Assembly (NCBI RefSeq): GCF_019097595.1
Contig: NC_080723.1
Span: 17,035,011 to 17,099,010 of the forward strand
Direction of reading: 5' to 3'
DNA: 64,000 nt
Source: Hemibagrus wyckioides
Lineage: Eukaryota; Chordata; Actinopteri; Siluriformes; Bagridae
Shown here in pieces: positions 38,045 through 48,420 of this stretch. The translations under genes were made by a program, and so were the position numbers. Position 1 is the stretch's first letter; each line of letters starts with the position of its first letter. The notes under the pieces were generated by a model. The model searched no databases, was not told where the DNA came from, and saw nothing but the letters and a program-made list of their open reading frames with translations.

Positions 38045-38215
38045 TTTCATTGTCTGTACCACTTATCGCTTATTCTCGGGTCACGGGGAGCCTGTGCCTA
38101 TCTCAGGTGTCATCGGGCACCAAGGCAGAATACACCCTGGATGGAGTGCCAACCCATCACAGGGCACACACACACACTCATTCACTCACGCAATCACACA
38201 CTACTGGCAATTTGT
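38045..38215 (-). repeat. SINE body fragment, same family as 55.5 kb
   Basis: Bases such as CAGGTGTCATCGGGCACCAA and GGAGTGCCAACCCATC match 55560-55640. The tRNA-like head is missing. Confidence 0.65.
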
Positions 38216-38335
38216 GTTGTATGTTATGTTAATATCCATTTTAGAACAAAAATAATTGAGCAGCAATGTTTAAACTAGAATGAATTTCCTGTTTAAATAG
38301 TTATAGAAGGAAATTATTTTATGTTATTATTTTTA

Positions 38336-38560
38336 TATCACATACTCCAGTGTCAACCAGTTGAGGATGGGTTTCCTCTCAAAGTTTCTTCCTCATATTG
38401 TCTCAGGGAGTTTTTGCCCCTGGCTTGCTCATTAGAGATAAATTGAAATTTTAATTTGAAAAGGCTTCATTTTTATTCAGAATTTTTATATTTCTGTAAA
38501 AAGTTGCTTCGGGCCATTGTTAAAAGCACTATACAAATGAATTGAATTGATATTTATTTC
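38336..38560 (+). repeat. L2-like LINE 3' tail, plus orientation
   Basis: GATGGGTTTCCTCTCAAAG, CAGGGAGTTTTTGCCCCTGG and an end reading AAAAGCACTATACAAATGAA match the 3' UTR of the L2-like element at 7929-8180 (inverted). Confidence 0.7.
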
Positions 38561-39559
38561 CTTTCTTGACTCAGCGATTTGATTTTATTTCCATTGAGCA
38601 CTTCTGTACATGAGTAAAACCAACACATGTACGTAAAAATATTCGATAAAATCATCTTTTGTCTAATTCAATTAATGTTCATTCCAAATGTGGGTGAGTG
38701 ATGAATCATTTTAATGAACTGGCTCATATTTCTTAATGACGTGTGTTGAATAGTTAATCGTGGGTTAAAGGGCAGAACACTGAAACATATTGTGTGAAAT
38801 ATTTACATGTCCCTTAGAGTAGATTTGTCAATTTGAGCAGGTTTGAATTATTATTATTATATATTCATGCGTGCGTAACTCTCTGTGGATCAGTGACATT
38901 AACCCAACAGCATAATTTAATTAGCATTTGACTTTACTGTGACTTATTCGGCATTAATTAATTTCATATTCATATTATTGCTCTTTAAAATCTGCTCAGA
39001 GGCAAGGAGATTATTTAATGACTCAGTAGTGATTGTTTATTTATTTATTTATTTTTCTCGCACAGTTTTCACTTTGGATCTGTACGTCAGCAGCTTTGGC
39101 ATTTTATACTACTTTTACATTACAGATCTGACAGATGTTGGACAAGAACGCCTGTCTACCAGCTAAACAGCTGCTTAATAAATTTATTAACAATTTCCTT
39201 TTGGCTCAGACATACTCCGATCTCAGTGATGCATTTGGAAAAAAATTTTAAAAAAATCAGATTATGGTAAGCTACTTTTCTGAAAGATATTAAGATTAAG
39301 GTTAGGGGCAGAATTAAGATTCATTCCTTTCCCTATTATGAATGAATTCCCATCATATCTTACACTGTTAAAAAAAATGTTCATGAGATCAGACTGGACC
39401 TGGGATTAACAAGGTTAAAGAGTTTTCCAGTTTCCATCTCTTACTTACAAAGCATGCACCAAATTATTAGTGTATTTAGTGTTCATAAAATCTCTGTCCA
39501 TAAGAACTGCGTTTATTACTCTGGATTGTGGTGATATTAAATTAGATAGATTAGACATA
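38561..39559. other. Non-coding stretch
   Basis: A short TTTA run near 39036-39051. Nothing else recognised. Confidence 0.45.
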
Positions 39560-39775
39560 GATTGGGCTGTGATTCATATGCTGTATTTATATGCTTCTTA
39601 TATATCTTGTAGTTTTTGTTCTTAGCATTGCACTATAGTAACTTCTGGTCAGTTATCACATTACCCTGTGTATACTGACTATTTGTAAGATATATAGTGT
39701 GCAATCTAGAGCCTGTCTTTGTGTTAATGTCTCTACTGCTGCTGGATATATGGAATTTCCTTTGTGATCAATAAA
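39560..39775 (+). repeat. Probable LINE 3' end before an ATCT microsatellite
   Basis: Ends GGAATTTCCTTTGTGATCAATAAAG just before the ATCT array, the arrangement seen at 45.8 kb. No coding part is recognised. Confidence 0.4.
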
Positions 39776-39776
39776 G

Positions 39777-39852
<76 letters not shown>
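39776..39852. repeat. ATCT microsatellite
   Basis: About 19 perfect units directly after an AATAAAG-ending LINE-like tail. Confidence 0.95.
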
Positions 39853-39854
<2 letters not shown>

Positions 39855-39884
39855 AACGGTTTTTATCAGTACAGTGGCGTTACA

Positions 39885-40125
39885 TTCTGTCAGCAGGATA
39901 GATCGACTTCTCAGAAATTTTCAATCAGTATAAACAAATGAGTTATTTTATCACCACAATTTTGATATAAAATGAGTCAGGACTCTGTTGCCATTCAGTG
40001 TGAGATGTGTGATTTTCCCTCTGGTGGATAATATTACAGAGATTTTTTACTCTAGAACTTTTCTATGAAAATATTTTCCTCTAGTAGGCTGGATAAAAAC
40101 AGAAATACCTATAAAAACTACAAAT
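39885..40125 (+). repeat. Unnamed interspersed repeat, copy 3
   Basis: Begins just after an ATCT microsatellite and carries the same blocks as copy 2 in the same order, ending in GGCTGGATAAAAACAGAAAT. It lacks the GGCATCTCAGA segment present in the other two, probably through an internal deletion. Confidence 0.6.
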
Positions 40126-41902
40126 TCTTAAAAATCCTGAGTGTCTGTTTTCATATGAATCATTGTGTGACAAGACATTCGGTGCTGAACAAGAGCGCAA
40201 CAAAACAGGCGGAAACTCAATATTTTGGCTGGTGATAATAACAACATAATAATCAACACCTTTGTTCTGATGAATCAGAACTGAGATGTGAAAAATCAGT
40301 GTAAGATCCATCTATTAAACATGCAGTACAACTCCCTTAGCTTAATACCTTCTGACATAAGGTGCAAGAAAACTACTGAATGATTCACTGTAGTTATTTA
40401 ATAACATGCTTTATGATGAACTGGACAATAAGCTGGACAAAAAGTTGGCTCCTTCACGTTACTAGTTTAAGTTGTGGCGCTTTTCGAGATCTTCACAGTG
40501 TCCCAGCCGCTCTTTGCACTCTTCCCCTATGTGCCAGAGTTTGGTTAGCCACATGCTGCGCTGCATGCTAACGTGTGTAGACCTTGTGTGTCGCTTGTGT
40601 GAATGCAAGCTGCTAGGTGATGGTGCAAGTATGCAAAAACATAATGGGTTGATCCCAGAACATCTCACACTTGAAAAACTGAGAAAACAATGGGAAGCTC
40701 TAAAGTTAAATTTGTGGCTGTGTGTGTGTGTGTGTGTGTGATGGAGTTTTTGAGACCTGGTGTGAAGGGTGTGCTCCTGCCATATGCTCGCATGTGGGAT
40801 GTGCAAAGAAAGTTTGTTTGCTATTCATTTCAGACTTACTTTTTTTTCCTCTTCCCTTTCATTTTTCTTGTCTTTCATTCAAATGAAAGCCCTTGAGAGA
40901 CGACCTTATTTTCTGCATGTGTTTTTGTTTTTCTCATTTATTTCAAGCTATGTTTCGGGTGTGCCGTGTCATTCCTACAGCAAAATATGATGTAGAGTAA
41001 AGAAAACTTTAAAGCATCAATCAAGACTGTCAAATGCAGCTGTGTGAAGGAATATTTGCTTTCATTTTAGAAAAAAAACTAAACATAACAAAACAAAAAC
41101 TACTAAAAACCAGGCAAGTATGATGAAGGGTTTCACTTGCTGCTGTCTTGTGGAAAGAAGTTGGTTGTGAAGTTCAGCTATTTCACCAACCATTAGGTTT
41201 ACTGCTATAAGCTCATGAGTTCGGCTCATAAGTGACCTCACAGATTTGCTTTTGTCTTTTAAAGCAGACCGGAATACTGGTCACATGTAATTGTCCTTGC
41301 TAGACATGATGCTGTTCAACTCTGTTAGACATAAAGGTATTAAAGACTTTATAATACGAGAATACTAATTTTGAATAGATGGATAGACTAATTGGTGTGA
41401 TATAAATCAGCAAATATTGATAATATAAAGAAATTTTTATTGCTGTACCAACTTTAGTAAGATCTGTAGGGTGTGTTAAAAGAAGATTATAAAAAATGAA
41501 TATCACAAAATAATTATGACTTTTATGACAAGGTCTCTTTAATGGTGCAATAATTATGCATGTAAAGATTGACAGACAGTAGCATTGATGATTTCACATC
41601 ATGTAATTCCCGACTAGGAGGCTTATGTCATGTTTTCTTTGCATAACAAATATTATAAACTGCGGTGGCTCTTTAATTCACATTAAAAATGGCTAAATAT
41701 ATGGTAGAATTCTAAAAAAAAAACCATTTCATTGTGTTGCATTTGTGTCTGTTCCTATTTCCACTGTGTGTTTTTCCTCTTATAAGTGGATCCCTGTGGC
41801 AGTCACCATTAATTCAGTGGCAGGACTTGACCAATGGGAAGACAAGAGCCCAACTTATAAGAACAGATCTATCGGTTTAAAAGCAGCACATTGTAGCCCT
41901 CT
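40126..41902. other. Non-coding stretch
   Basis: A short GT microsatellite at 40721. Overlapping open stretches around 40.4-41.0 kb show no domain or convincing splice sites. Confidence 0.4.
40721..40741. repeat. Short GT microsatellite
   Basis: About 10 GT units. Confidence 0.85.
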
Positions 41903-41985
41903 TGTTCAATTCAATTCAATTCAATTCAGTTTTATTTGTATAGTGCCTTTTACAACAGACATTGTCTCAAAGCAGCTGTTACTTC
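41903..41985 (-). repeat. L2-like LINE 3' end, short
   Basis: AATTCAATTCAGTTTTATTT and CATTGTCTCAAAGCAGCT match the 3' end of the 8-kb element in the same orientation. Confidence 0.7.
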
Positions 41986-43139
41986 TTGGCTTCCTGTTAC
42001 TCAGTTGTTTTGGTTGTTGGATACCTTGGTTTGAGAAGTAAGGTAAGATTGTGTACACCTACATCCCATGGTGTAGGACTTAACGTGAATGTCTAGACGT
42101 GTTAGGTTAGAGGGTGAGTGCTATCTATTTTAGCTTAGCCTATTGTATTTTTTGTTTGTTTTTGGCAGTCAGATTAGCTACCTAAAATACAGCCTAGAAT
42201 CATCATTTTTGCTACAGTAATTCTTCGTATGGACTTTTCACCTTCTTTGTTCTAGGTGAAATTAGATTCCCTGTCTTCCTGGTTGTCCTATTCTTACTGT
42301 TATTAAATGCCGGTCCTGCTGTTGCATGTTGGACTTAAAAGCTATAACCATATCTCCCGTCCTACTTACATCCACCATCACTATCATTCAACCTAACCAC
42401 AATCTTAAATTAATATCGTTCTTGCACTCACCCTAGGCCTTTCCGATCTGTGGGAATTTGGCAGCATGCTAGTGTAAATAATCTAAATTTTTCATGTTGA
42501 TTGCAGTGTTTTTCAGATGTCTTCTCAATCACTGTTTTACAAATCATGTGCCAATGAAATGGGATGGAAAAATAAGCCCAAATGGAGCTCACATCTCCTT
42601 TAATCTTGCTTCTTATTGCCTCACTTCTTCATACCATTCAGTGTATTCTTTATTACCTTTGGTGGTGCTGTTGCACTTGGTTTACAAAGAAAATCCAAAA
42701 ATAACACCTGATTTGGAAGCCAGGAACTAAACCTTTTTTTCAATTATGGATTAATATAAAATAGCAGTTATGATACAATGTTGTACATCTATGGCTTGAC
42801 TATTTTGCTAGATGCATGAATACACAGTAAATATCCATCAGATTTATTTGGCTTTGGATGAAAAGACTTAAATTGAATAATATTGTATTCTTTTGGTTTA
42901 AATGTCTCTCAGTGTCCTTCAATTATTACAGCTAATGACGTCCTAGTGAAGGAATTATCTAGCGACTGCAGGTAGATTATGAAAAGAAGTCAGTGAAGTC
43001 TTAATAAGCCTTTGAATGGAAGACTTGTTTTTTGGGGTTTGAGGACACTTGAAGTGGAAGCGTGAAAGTCTGTGTCAACTACAACCTCTTGTCGAACATG
43101 CAGAACTTTCTAATTATTTCTCCTCAAGAGGCTTTACAG
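41986..43139. other. Non-coding stretch
   Basis: Nothing recognised; a TTAAATGCCGG-containing stretch near 42300 may be an old repeat. Confidence 0.4.
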
Positions 43140-43345
43140 AGCGTAGGGATAAAAATAGAGTGAATGTGTGTGTAATGTAATTACAGCTATCTGACCTGTC
43201 TGTGCTGTAAAACAGATATTAACAGCTGCTTGGGAAATAACAGATCCTGATCCTTTCTAATCATAAAACATCAGTGTGGCCTTTCAAAGATTACAAGGCT
43301 TTTGGGAATCCCGAGGTGATAAATTCAGGGTTGGATGGGAGTCTC
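43140..43345 (+). repeat. Local duplication, copy A
   Basis: Shares with 43675-43865 the ordered words ACAGAT, AATAACAGATC, GCATCAGTGTG-like and AGGTGATAAATTCAGG, with point changes and small gaps. Copies are about 530 bases apart in direct orientation. Confidence 0.6.
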
Positions 43346-43674
43346 TGTGCTGGTGAGGGCTTAGGCTATTTTATTTGTCGTGAATAGGAATAGGAGAAAG
43401 TGTGCAGCTACTGAGAAATAGGAAAGCATGCAGACTTTCATATGTCTGAAAACTACTGACTTGTTACAAAGTGCTGAAACTGGAGACTCCTTCCATAAAT
43501 GTTACCTAAACATCAAACAGAAAACTTCACTATATAGAATTATACTTTTTTTTGAATTATTAAATAACAACATGCTTTCTATTTACTATTAAATTATTTG
43601 GAACATCCGTCAACCTGCAAATGTGTTGTTGCTATAGAAACAACATTATAGTATTTTTAGGCTAATCATAGTGT

Positions 43675-43865
43675 GCATGTGTGTTAAATGTGATTACATT
43701 AATCCAGCCACATCTGTGTCTTACAACACAGATGTTATCTGCTGCTTTGGCAATAACAGATCTTAATCCTTTTAAGCAAAAAAGGCATCAGTGTGCCCCT
43801 TGAATGAATATTAGGCATTATTGGAGCTCCAAGGTGATAAATTCAGGATCATATAGCAGCCATGC
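43675..43865 (+). repeat. Local duplication, copy B
   Basis: Diverged direct repeat of 43140-43345, with the best match at AATAACAGATCTTAATCC and AAGGTGATAAATTCAGGAT. No coding potential. Confidence 0.6.
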
Positions 43866-44170
43866 AGTGGCTGAAGAATCCCAATGCTAATGAAGGCTTG
43901 GCAGAATCATATTCCATATTAACATAATTATAATACAGCTCCCAGTTGTCGGATGTTCAGTTGGAGTAATAGGTTGGTGTGTGAGTGTGAAATTTGCTTA
44001 GCAAAGCATAACATTCATTTCATATTATTTTCAGTATACACAACACTGGTCACAAAGCAGGCATACACCACTGAAGTCTATTGCATGTCATCGCACATAC
44101 ATTATATTTAAAAACTGACTCATACCTAAGGGCCAGTTTCTTTTGAGAGGTAGATAGAGGATATGGAGGA

Positions 44171-44213
44171 AACACACACACACACACACACACACATACA
44201 CACACACACATAC
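44171..44213. repeat. CA microsatellite
   Basis: About 21 CA units with two TA interruptions. Confidence 0.95.
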
Positions 44214-44404
44214 AGGATATCATGCCAAACTCTGTATACACAGTAAACTAAGCTTATGATCAAGCGCCAAAGCTGTGAGGTACCAACACTATCTCCTGCC
44301 AGGCTTGTGATATCCAGATAAGATCAAATATTTTAAGTAGCACTGTGTACCACAAACAGCAACAGAAAGTCCGCTGGTCTTCTGAATGGAGGTTAAGGAT
44401 TAGA

Positions 44405-44610
44405 ATTCAGGATCAGTTTAATTCAATTTTATTTGTATAGCCTTTTATCTGGAGACAGTGTCACAAAGCAGCTTTACAGAAATGTATAAATTTGAGATGT
44501 TTTACTTCATTCCTATGAGCAAGCCTAAAGGCAACTGCGGCCAGAAAAAATTCCCTGAGAGGTTGAAAAGGAACTCATCCTCATCTGGGTGACAGCAGAG
44601 AGTGTGATTA
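44405..44610 (-). repeat. L2-like LINE 3' tail
   Basis: ATTTTATTTGTATAGCC, CACAAAGCAGCTTTACA and GAACTCATCCTCATCTGGGT follow the order of the 3' UTR at 7929-8190. Diverged copy. Confidence 0.65.
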
Positions 44611-45269
44611 TTTAATCATTTCCCTTTTATCCCTAACTATATGGTCAAATTACGTAACTTGGAAATTCATTGTAGTTTTAATATGATGTCTATTTTGTTG
44701 AAGTTAGCAACTGTTCATTGATGGAGTCTTGAGTGCCATCCTAACGTTATCATAGCCTAAACCGCCATAGCAAAACTGTTCATATCAATTGCACTCCCAA
44801 GCCATCTTCATGGTTTCTACGTGGCACCATTAACGGTAATTCCATGTTTCTTTAGGCTGTAACTTGCAGTATTACAATGTCTGTAAGTGAAGTGAACAGC
44901 AGTGAGTAAACACAGGTGAGTACACGTCTTACCACAATGCATATGTTTATTCACACTTCAGGCACCAACAGAGTCCCACTGGGGAAAGAATCACACTGCA
45001 CCACTCTCATTTTAATAACATTTTCAGTAGATTTTAGTGGAAATACTGTGTCAACACCAAATACCTAAAAACCTGGAGTTAAACTAAGAAATCTCCATAA
45101 ATTAAATAGAATGCATAAGTGCAGACTTACAAGCACAATACAGTGTATTGCAGTGAAAGGCGGGATTATGGAGTCAAATTATGTCCATACATCAGAAATA
45201 CATGTGCACCATGGTGACTTTGATCGCATGTACAGTCTCATGAAAAGAAATTATAACTGTTCAACCAAA

Positions 45270-45863
45270 TTATAACTGTTCAACCTCCTTCCATCCAGAA
45301 GGAGATACAGGTCCATCCGCACCAGAACCAGCAGGTTTAGGGCCGGTTTTTTTCCTTCAACCATCAATATACTGAACTCTACACTACACCGCTAGGACAC
45401 TCATGTCTTACTTCACTTACCACCTTGCAGTTCTGCTCCACCCTGTACATTCTGTTATAATATAATATTTTCTCTGTGTAATAAAATTAATGTACATATT
45501 GTCCACGTCATAGATTACACCTAGTTTATCTGTCTATCTATTTATATACATTTATATATACTATATTTATATATGCTATATACTATCTGTATAAACACTG
45601 TATATTATCTGTTAATGTTGTACATACAATGTACATAATGCACACATTTTTGCACAATTTATAATTATACTTTACACTTTATCTGCTGTAAATACAACTT
45701 GCACATACCTCTCTATGCACACTCTGACATAGCCTTATCTCATATCTCATTGTTGTACATATTTACACTTGTTCATTTGCACAATTTCAATTATTTGCAC
45801 TTCTGGTAGATGCTAAACAACATTTTGTTGCTATGTACCTGTACTTTGCAATGACAATGAAGT

Positions 45864-45868
<5 letters not shown>
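45270..45868 (+). repeat. Non-LTR retrotransposon 3' end with ATCT tail
   Basis: Early sequence reads LPSRRRYRSIRTRTSR-like coding (CTTCCATCCAGAAGGAGATA), a known fish LINE C-terminus, then a long 3' UTR ending TTTGCAATGACAATGAAGTT directly before an ATCT microsatellite. Confidence 0.55.

Positions 45869-45940
<72 letters not shown>
45865..45940. repeat. ATCT microsatellite at a LINE 3' end
   Basis: About 18 perfect units following the LINE tail at 45270-45868. Confidence 0.95.
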
Positions 45941-46484
45941 GTTTGAATTTTGAGATAAGCTGCAGCTCTAAATCCTTTGACAGGAAACAAACCTGCTGTA
46001 TTGAACACAGGTGAGTGAAGTCATATGTAAATATTTATGTTAACTAATATGAAGCCTATTATGGGGCTAATAGTTGAAATTCACTGGATAGTAGCCTTTA
46101 GCCTCTCATAGCTTGAAACATAACATATCATTTAATGTAAAGCAGTATATAATTTACTGATATGGTCAAATAGTCCATTTTTGCCATTTAAATAATAGAG
46201 CGTTTCTTACTGTGCTATTGTATATACAGTATCTCACAAAAGTGAGTACACCCCTCACATTTTTGTAAATATTTTATTATATCTTTTCATGTGACAACAT
46301 GAAGAAATGACATGTCAATTTGATGTCCCCTCAAAATAACAGTGGAAATGTCCAAATTGGGCCCAATTAGCCATTTACCCTCCCCGGTGTCATGTGACTT
46401 GTTAGTGTTTCAGTGTCTCAGGTGTGAATGGGGAGCAGGTGTGTTCAATTTGGTGTTATCGCTCTCACACTCTCTCATACTGGT

Positions 46485-47309
46485 ATTACGTCCCAGTCTA
46501 GGTTTGGGCTGTACAGCAAAAGAATGGATCGGGGTTCTATTTTAAACTGTATGGAAAAGGTGGAACACAATGGTGTTATATAGCAGGAAGAACTAGACTG
46601 AAACGTTAGCTTACAAAATAGTGAGGTTTGTATTGCTTTACAAAATATACACATGAACAAAAAAATTCACACACACACACACAACACCGGGATCGGCTTC
46701 AGGGTGGACCCAGGCCAAAATAATAAACAAAAGGTGTCTGTATTTTAGAAACTAGCTTACCTACCAAAAAAAACACAAACAAAAATACAGGTACCTTCCC
46801 TAACTCCCTAAACCAAAACAGTGAAGAAATTCCCTCTTCCCCAAAATAAATGGCAGCCACACCCCTACTACTGGTGAGTGCACAAACCTATAGTGAAGTT
46901 ATTTATAATGGGATTATCTACATATATGTATACAAAGAGCCAAGCAACCAAACAAAGGGACAAAGCAATAATCGGAGTCAGAACCAGATAACACAGTCCA
47001 AGATCAAAAGGTCAAAATCACAATCACAAATTCTCTCTCCAGCACAACCAACACCTCGCCTACACGCCTCCGCCTTCCCGCGTCTCTCTCCGGTTTATGA
47101 ATGGTCACTGATTGATGACGTCACTCGCAGGGCAGAAGCGACCGTGTGGAAGGTGAGGTAGATGCCGGTGTAGCGACAGTTGGAAAACCTGGAGTGGAGT
47201 CTGGAGCGGCGCACGACCTGGACACAATACACACACGCGCGCAACAAAGCACAGCAACACATGCACATACAAAACACATACAGCGACGAACATGTGGCAG
47301 GTTGTAACA
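46485..47309 (-). mobile_element. Solo LTR nested in the Tc1 element
   Basis: The 825-bp insert interrupts the Tc1 5' region and is flanked by CTGGT at 46480-46484 and 47310-47314, a 5-base target duplication. On the minus strand it begins TGTTACAACC and ends GGGACGTAAT, so it is nearly palindromic at its ends, as LTRs are. It has no coding region. A GC-rich part (about 47050-47230) holds a CRE-like TGACGTCA at 47116-47123. A CA run lies near 46668. The class of the parent LTR element is not resolved. Confidence 0.6.
47116..47123. promoter_or_regulatory. CRE-like palindrome TGACGTCA inside the solo LTR
   Basis: A perfect 8-base CREB/ATF-type site lies within the only GC-rich, CpG-bearing patch of the LTR. 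LTR promoters often use such sites; activity here is inference. Confidence 0.4.
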
Positions 47310-47329
47310 CTGGTCACTGGAAGTTCAAC

Positions 47330-48298
47330 ATGGCACCTCATAGCAAAGAACTCTCTGGGGATCTGAAAAAAAGAATTGTTGCTCTACATAAAGATGGCCT
47401 AGGCTATAAGAAGATTGCCAAGACCCTGAAACTAAGCTGCAACATGGTGGGCAAGACCATACAGTGGTTTTACAGGACAGGTTCCTCTCAGAACAGGCCT
47501 TGTCATGGTTGACCAAAGAAGTTGAGTGCACGTGCTCAGCATCATATCCGGAGGTTGTCTTTGGGAAATAGATGTATGAGTGCTGCCAGCATTGCTGCAG
47601 AGGTTGAAGGGGTGGGGGGTCAGCCTGTCAGTGCTCAGACCATACGCCGCACACTGCATCAAATTGGTCTGCATGGCTGTCATCCCAGAAGGAAGCCTTT
47701 ACTAAAAAGCCCGCATACAGTTTGCTGAAGACTAGCAGACTAAGGACATTACTGGAACCATGTCCTGTGGTCTGATGAGACCAAGATAAACTTATTTGGT
47801 TCAGATGGTGTCAAGCGTGTGTAGCGGCAACCAAGTGAGGAGTTGAAAGACAAGTGTGCCTTGCCTACAGTCAAGCATGGTGGTGGGAGTGTCATGGTCT
47901 GGGCCTGCATGAGTGCTGCCGGCACTGGGGAGTTTATTAAGGGAACCATGAATGCCAACATGTACTGTGACATAGTGAAGCAGAGCATGATCCCCTCCCT
48001 TCGGAGACTGGGCCGCAGGGCAGTATTCCAACATGATAACGACCCCAAACACACCTCCAAGACGACCACTGCCTTGCTAAAGAAACTGAGGGTAAAGGTG
48101 ATGCACTGGCCAAGCGTGTCTCCAGACCTAAACCCTAAGGTGGGGGAGCACAAGGTCTCTAACATCCACCAAGTCTGTGATGTCATCATGGAGGAGTGGA
48201 AGAGGACTCCAGTGGCAACCTGTGAAGCTCTGGTGAACTCCATGCCCAAGAGGGTTAAGGCAGTGCTGGAAAATAATGGTGGCTACACAAAATATTGA
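47330..48298 (+). pseudogene. Tc1-like transposase, broken, third catalytic residue deleted
   Basis: Begins MAPHSKELSGDLKKRIVALH with a helix-turn-helix-like KKIAKTLKLS. A stop at 47510-47512 and at least one frameshift near 47715 break it. The catalytic part keeps LWSDETKI-like coding (in another frame) and FQHDNDPKHTSK (second Asp). After PDLNP the reading passes directly to KVGEHK, so the IEHLW segment with the third catalytic acid is missing. It ends at TGA 48296-48298. Confidence 0.88.
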
Positions 48299-48368
48299 CA
48301 CTTTGGGCCCAATTTGGACATTTCCACATAGGGGTGTACTCACTTTTGTTGAAAACAGTTTAGACATA

Positions 48369-48420
48369 TAATATATATATACATACATACATATATATAT
48401 ATATATATTATATAGTATAT
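48369..48420. repeat. AT/ACAT microsatellite replacing the Tc1 right end
   Basis: Mixed AT and ACAT units start where the Tc1 element loses similarity. Confidence 0.8.

Larger units (their letters stand above)
43866..45269. other. Non-coding stretch
   Basis: CA microsatellite at 44171 and an L2 tail at 44405-44610. Otherwise nothing recognised. Confidence 0.45.
46227..48367 (+). mobile_element. Tc1-type transposon, different family, interrupted by a solo LTR
   Basis: The left terminus at 46227 (CAGTATCTCACAAAAGTGAG) follows a TA. The conserved left non-coding region runs to 46484, is interrupted by an 825-bp insert, and resumes at 47310. Downstream of the transposase the 3' side runs to about 48367, where an AT-rich microsatellite replaces the expected right terminus. 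So the element is internally deleted, 3'-truncated and nested. Confidence 0.88.

Noticed and set aside
46850..47161. A 103-codon open stretch with Lys/Gln/Ser-rich residues
   Set aside because: It lies wholly within the solo LTR and has no recognisable domain.
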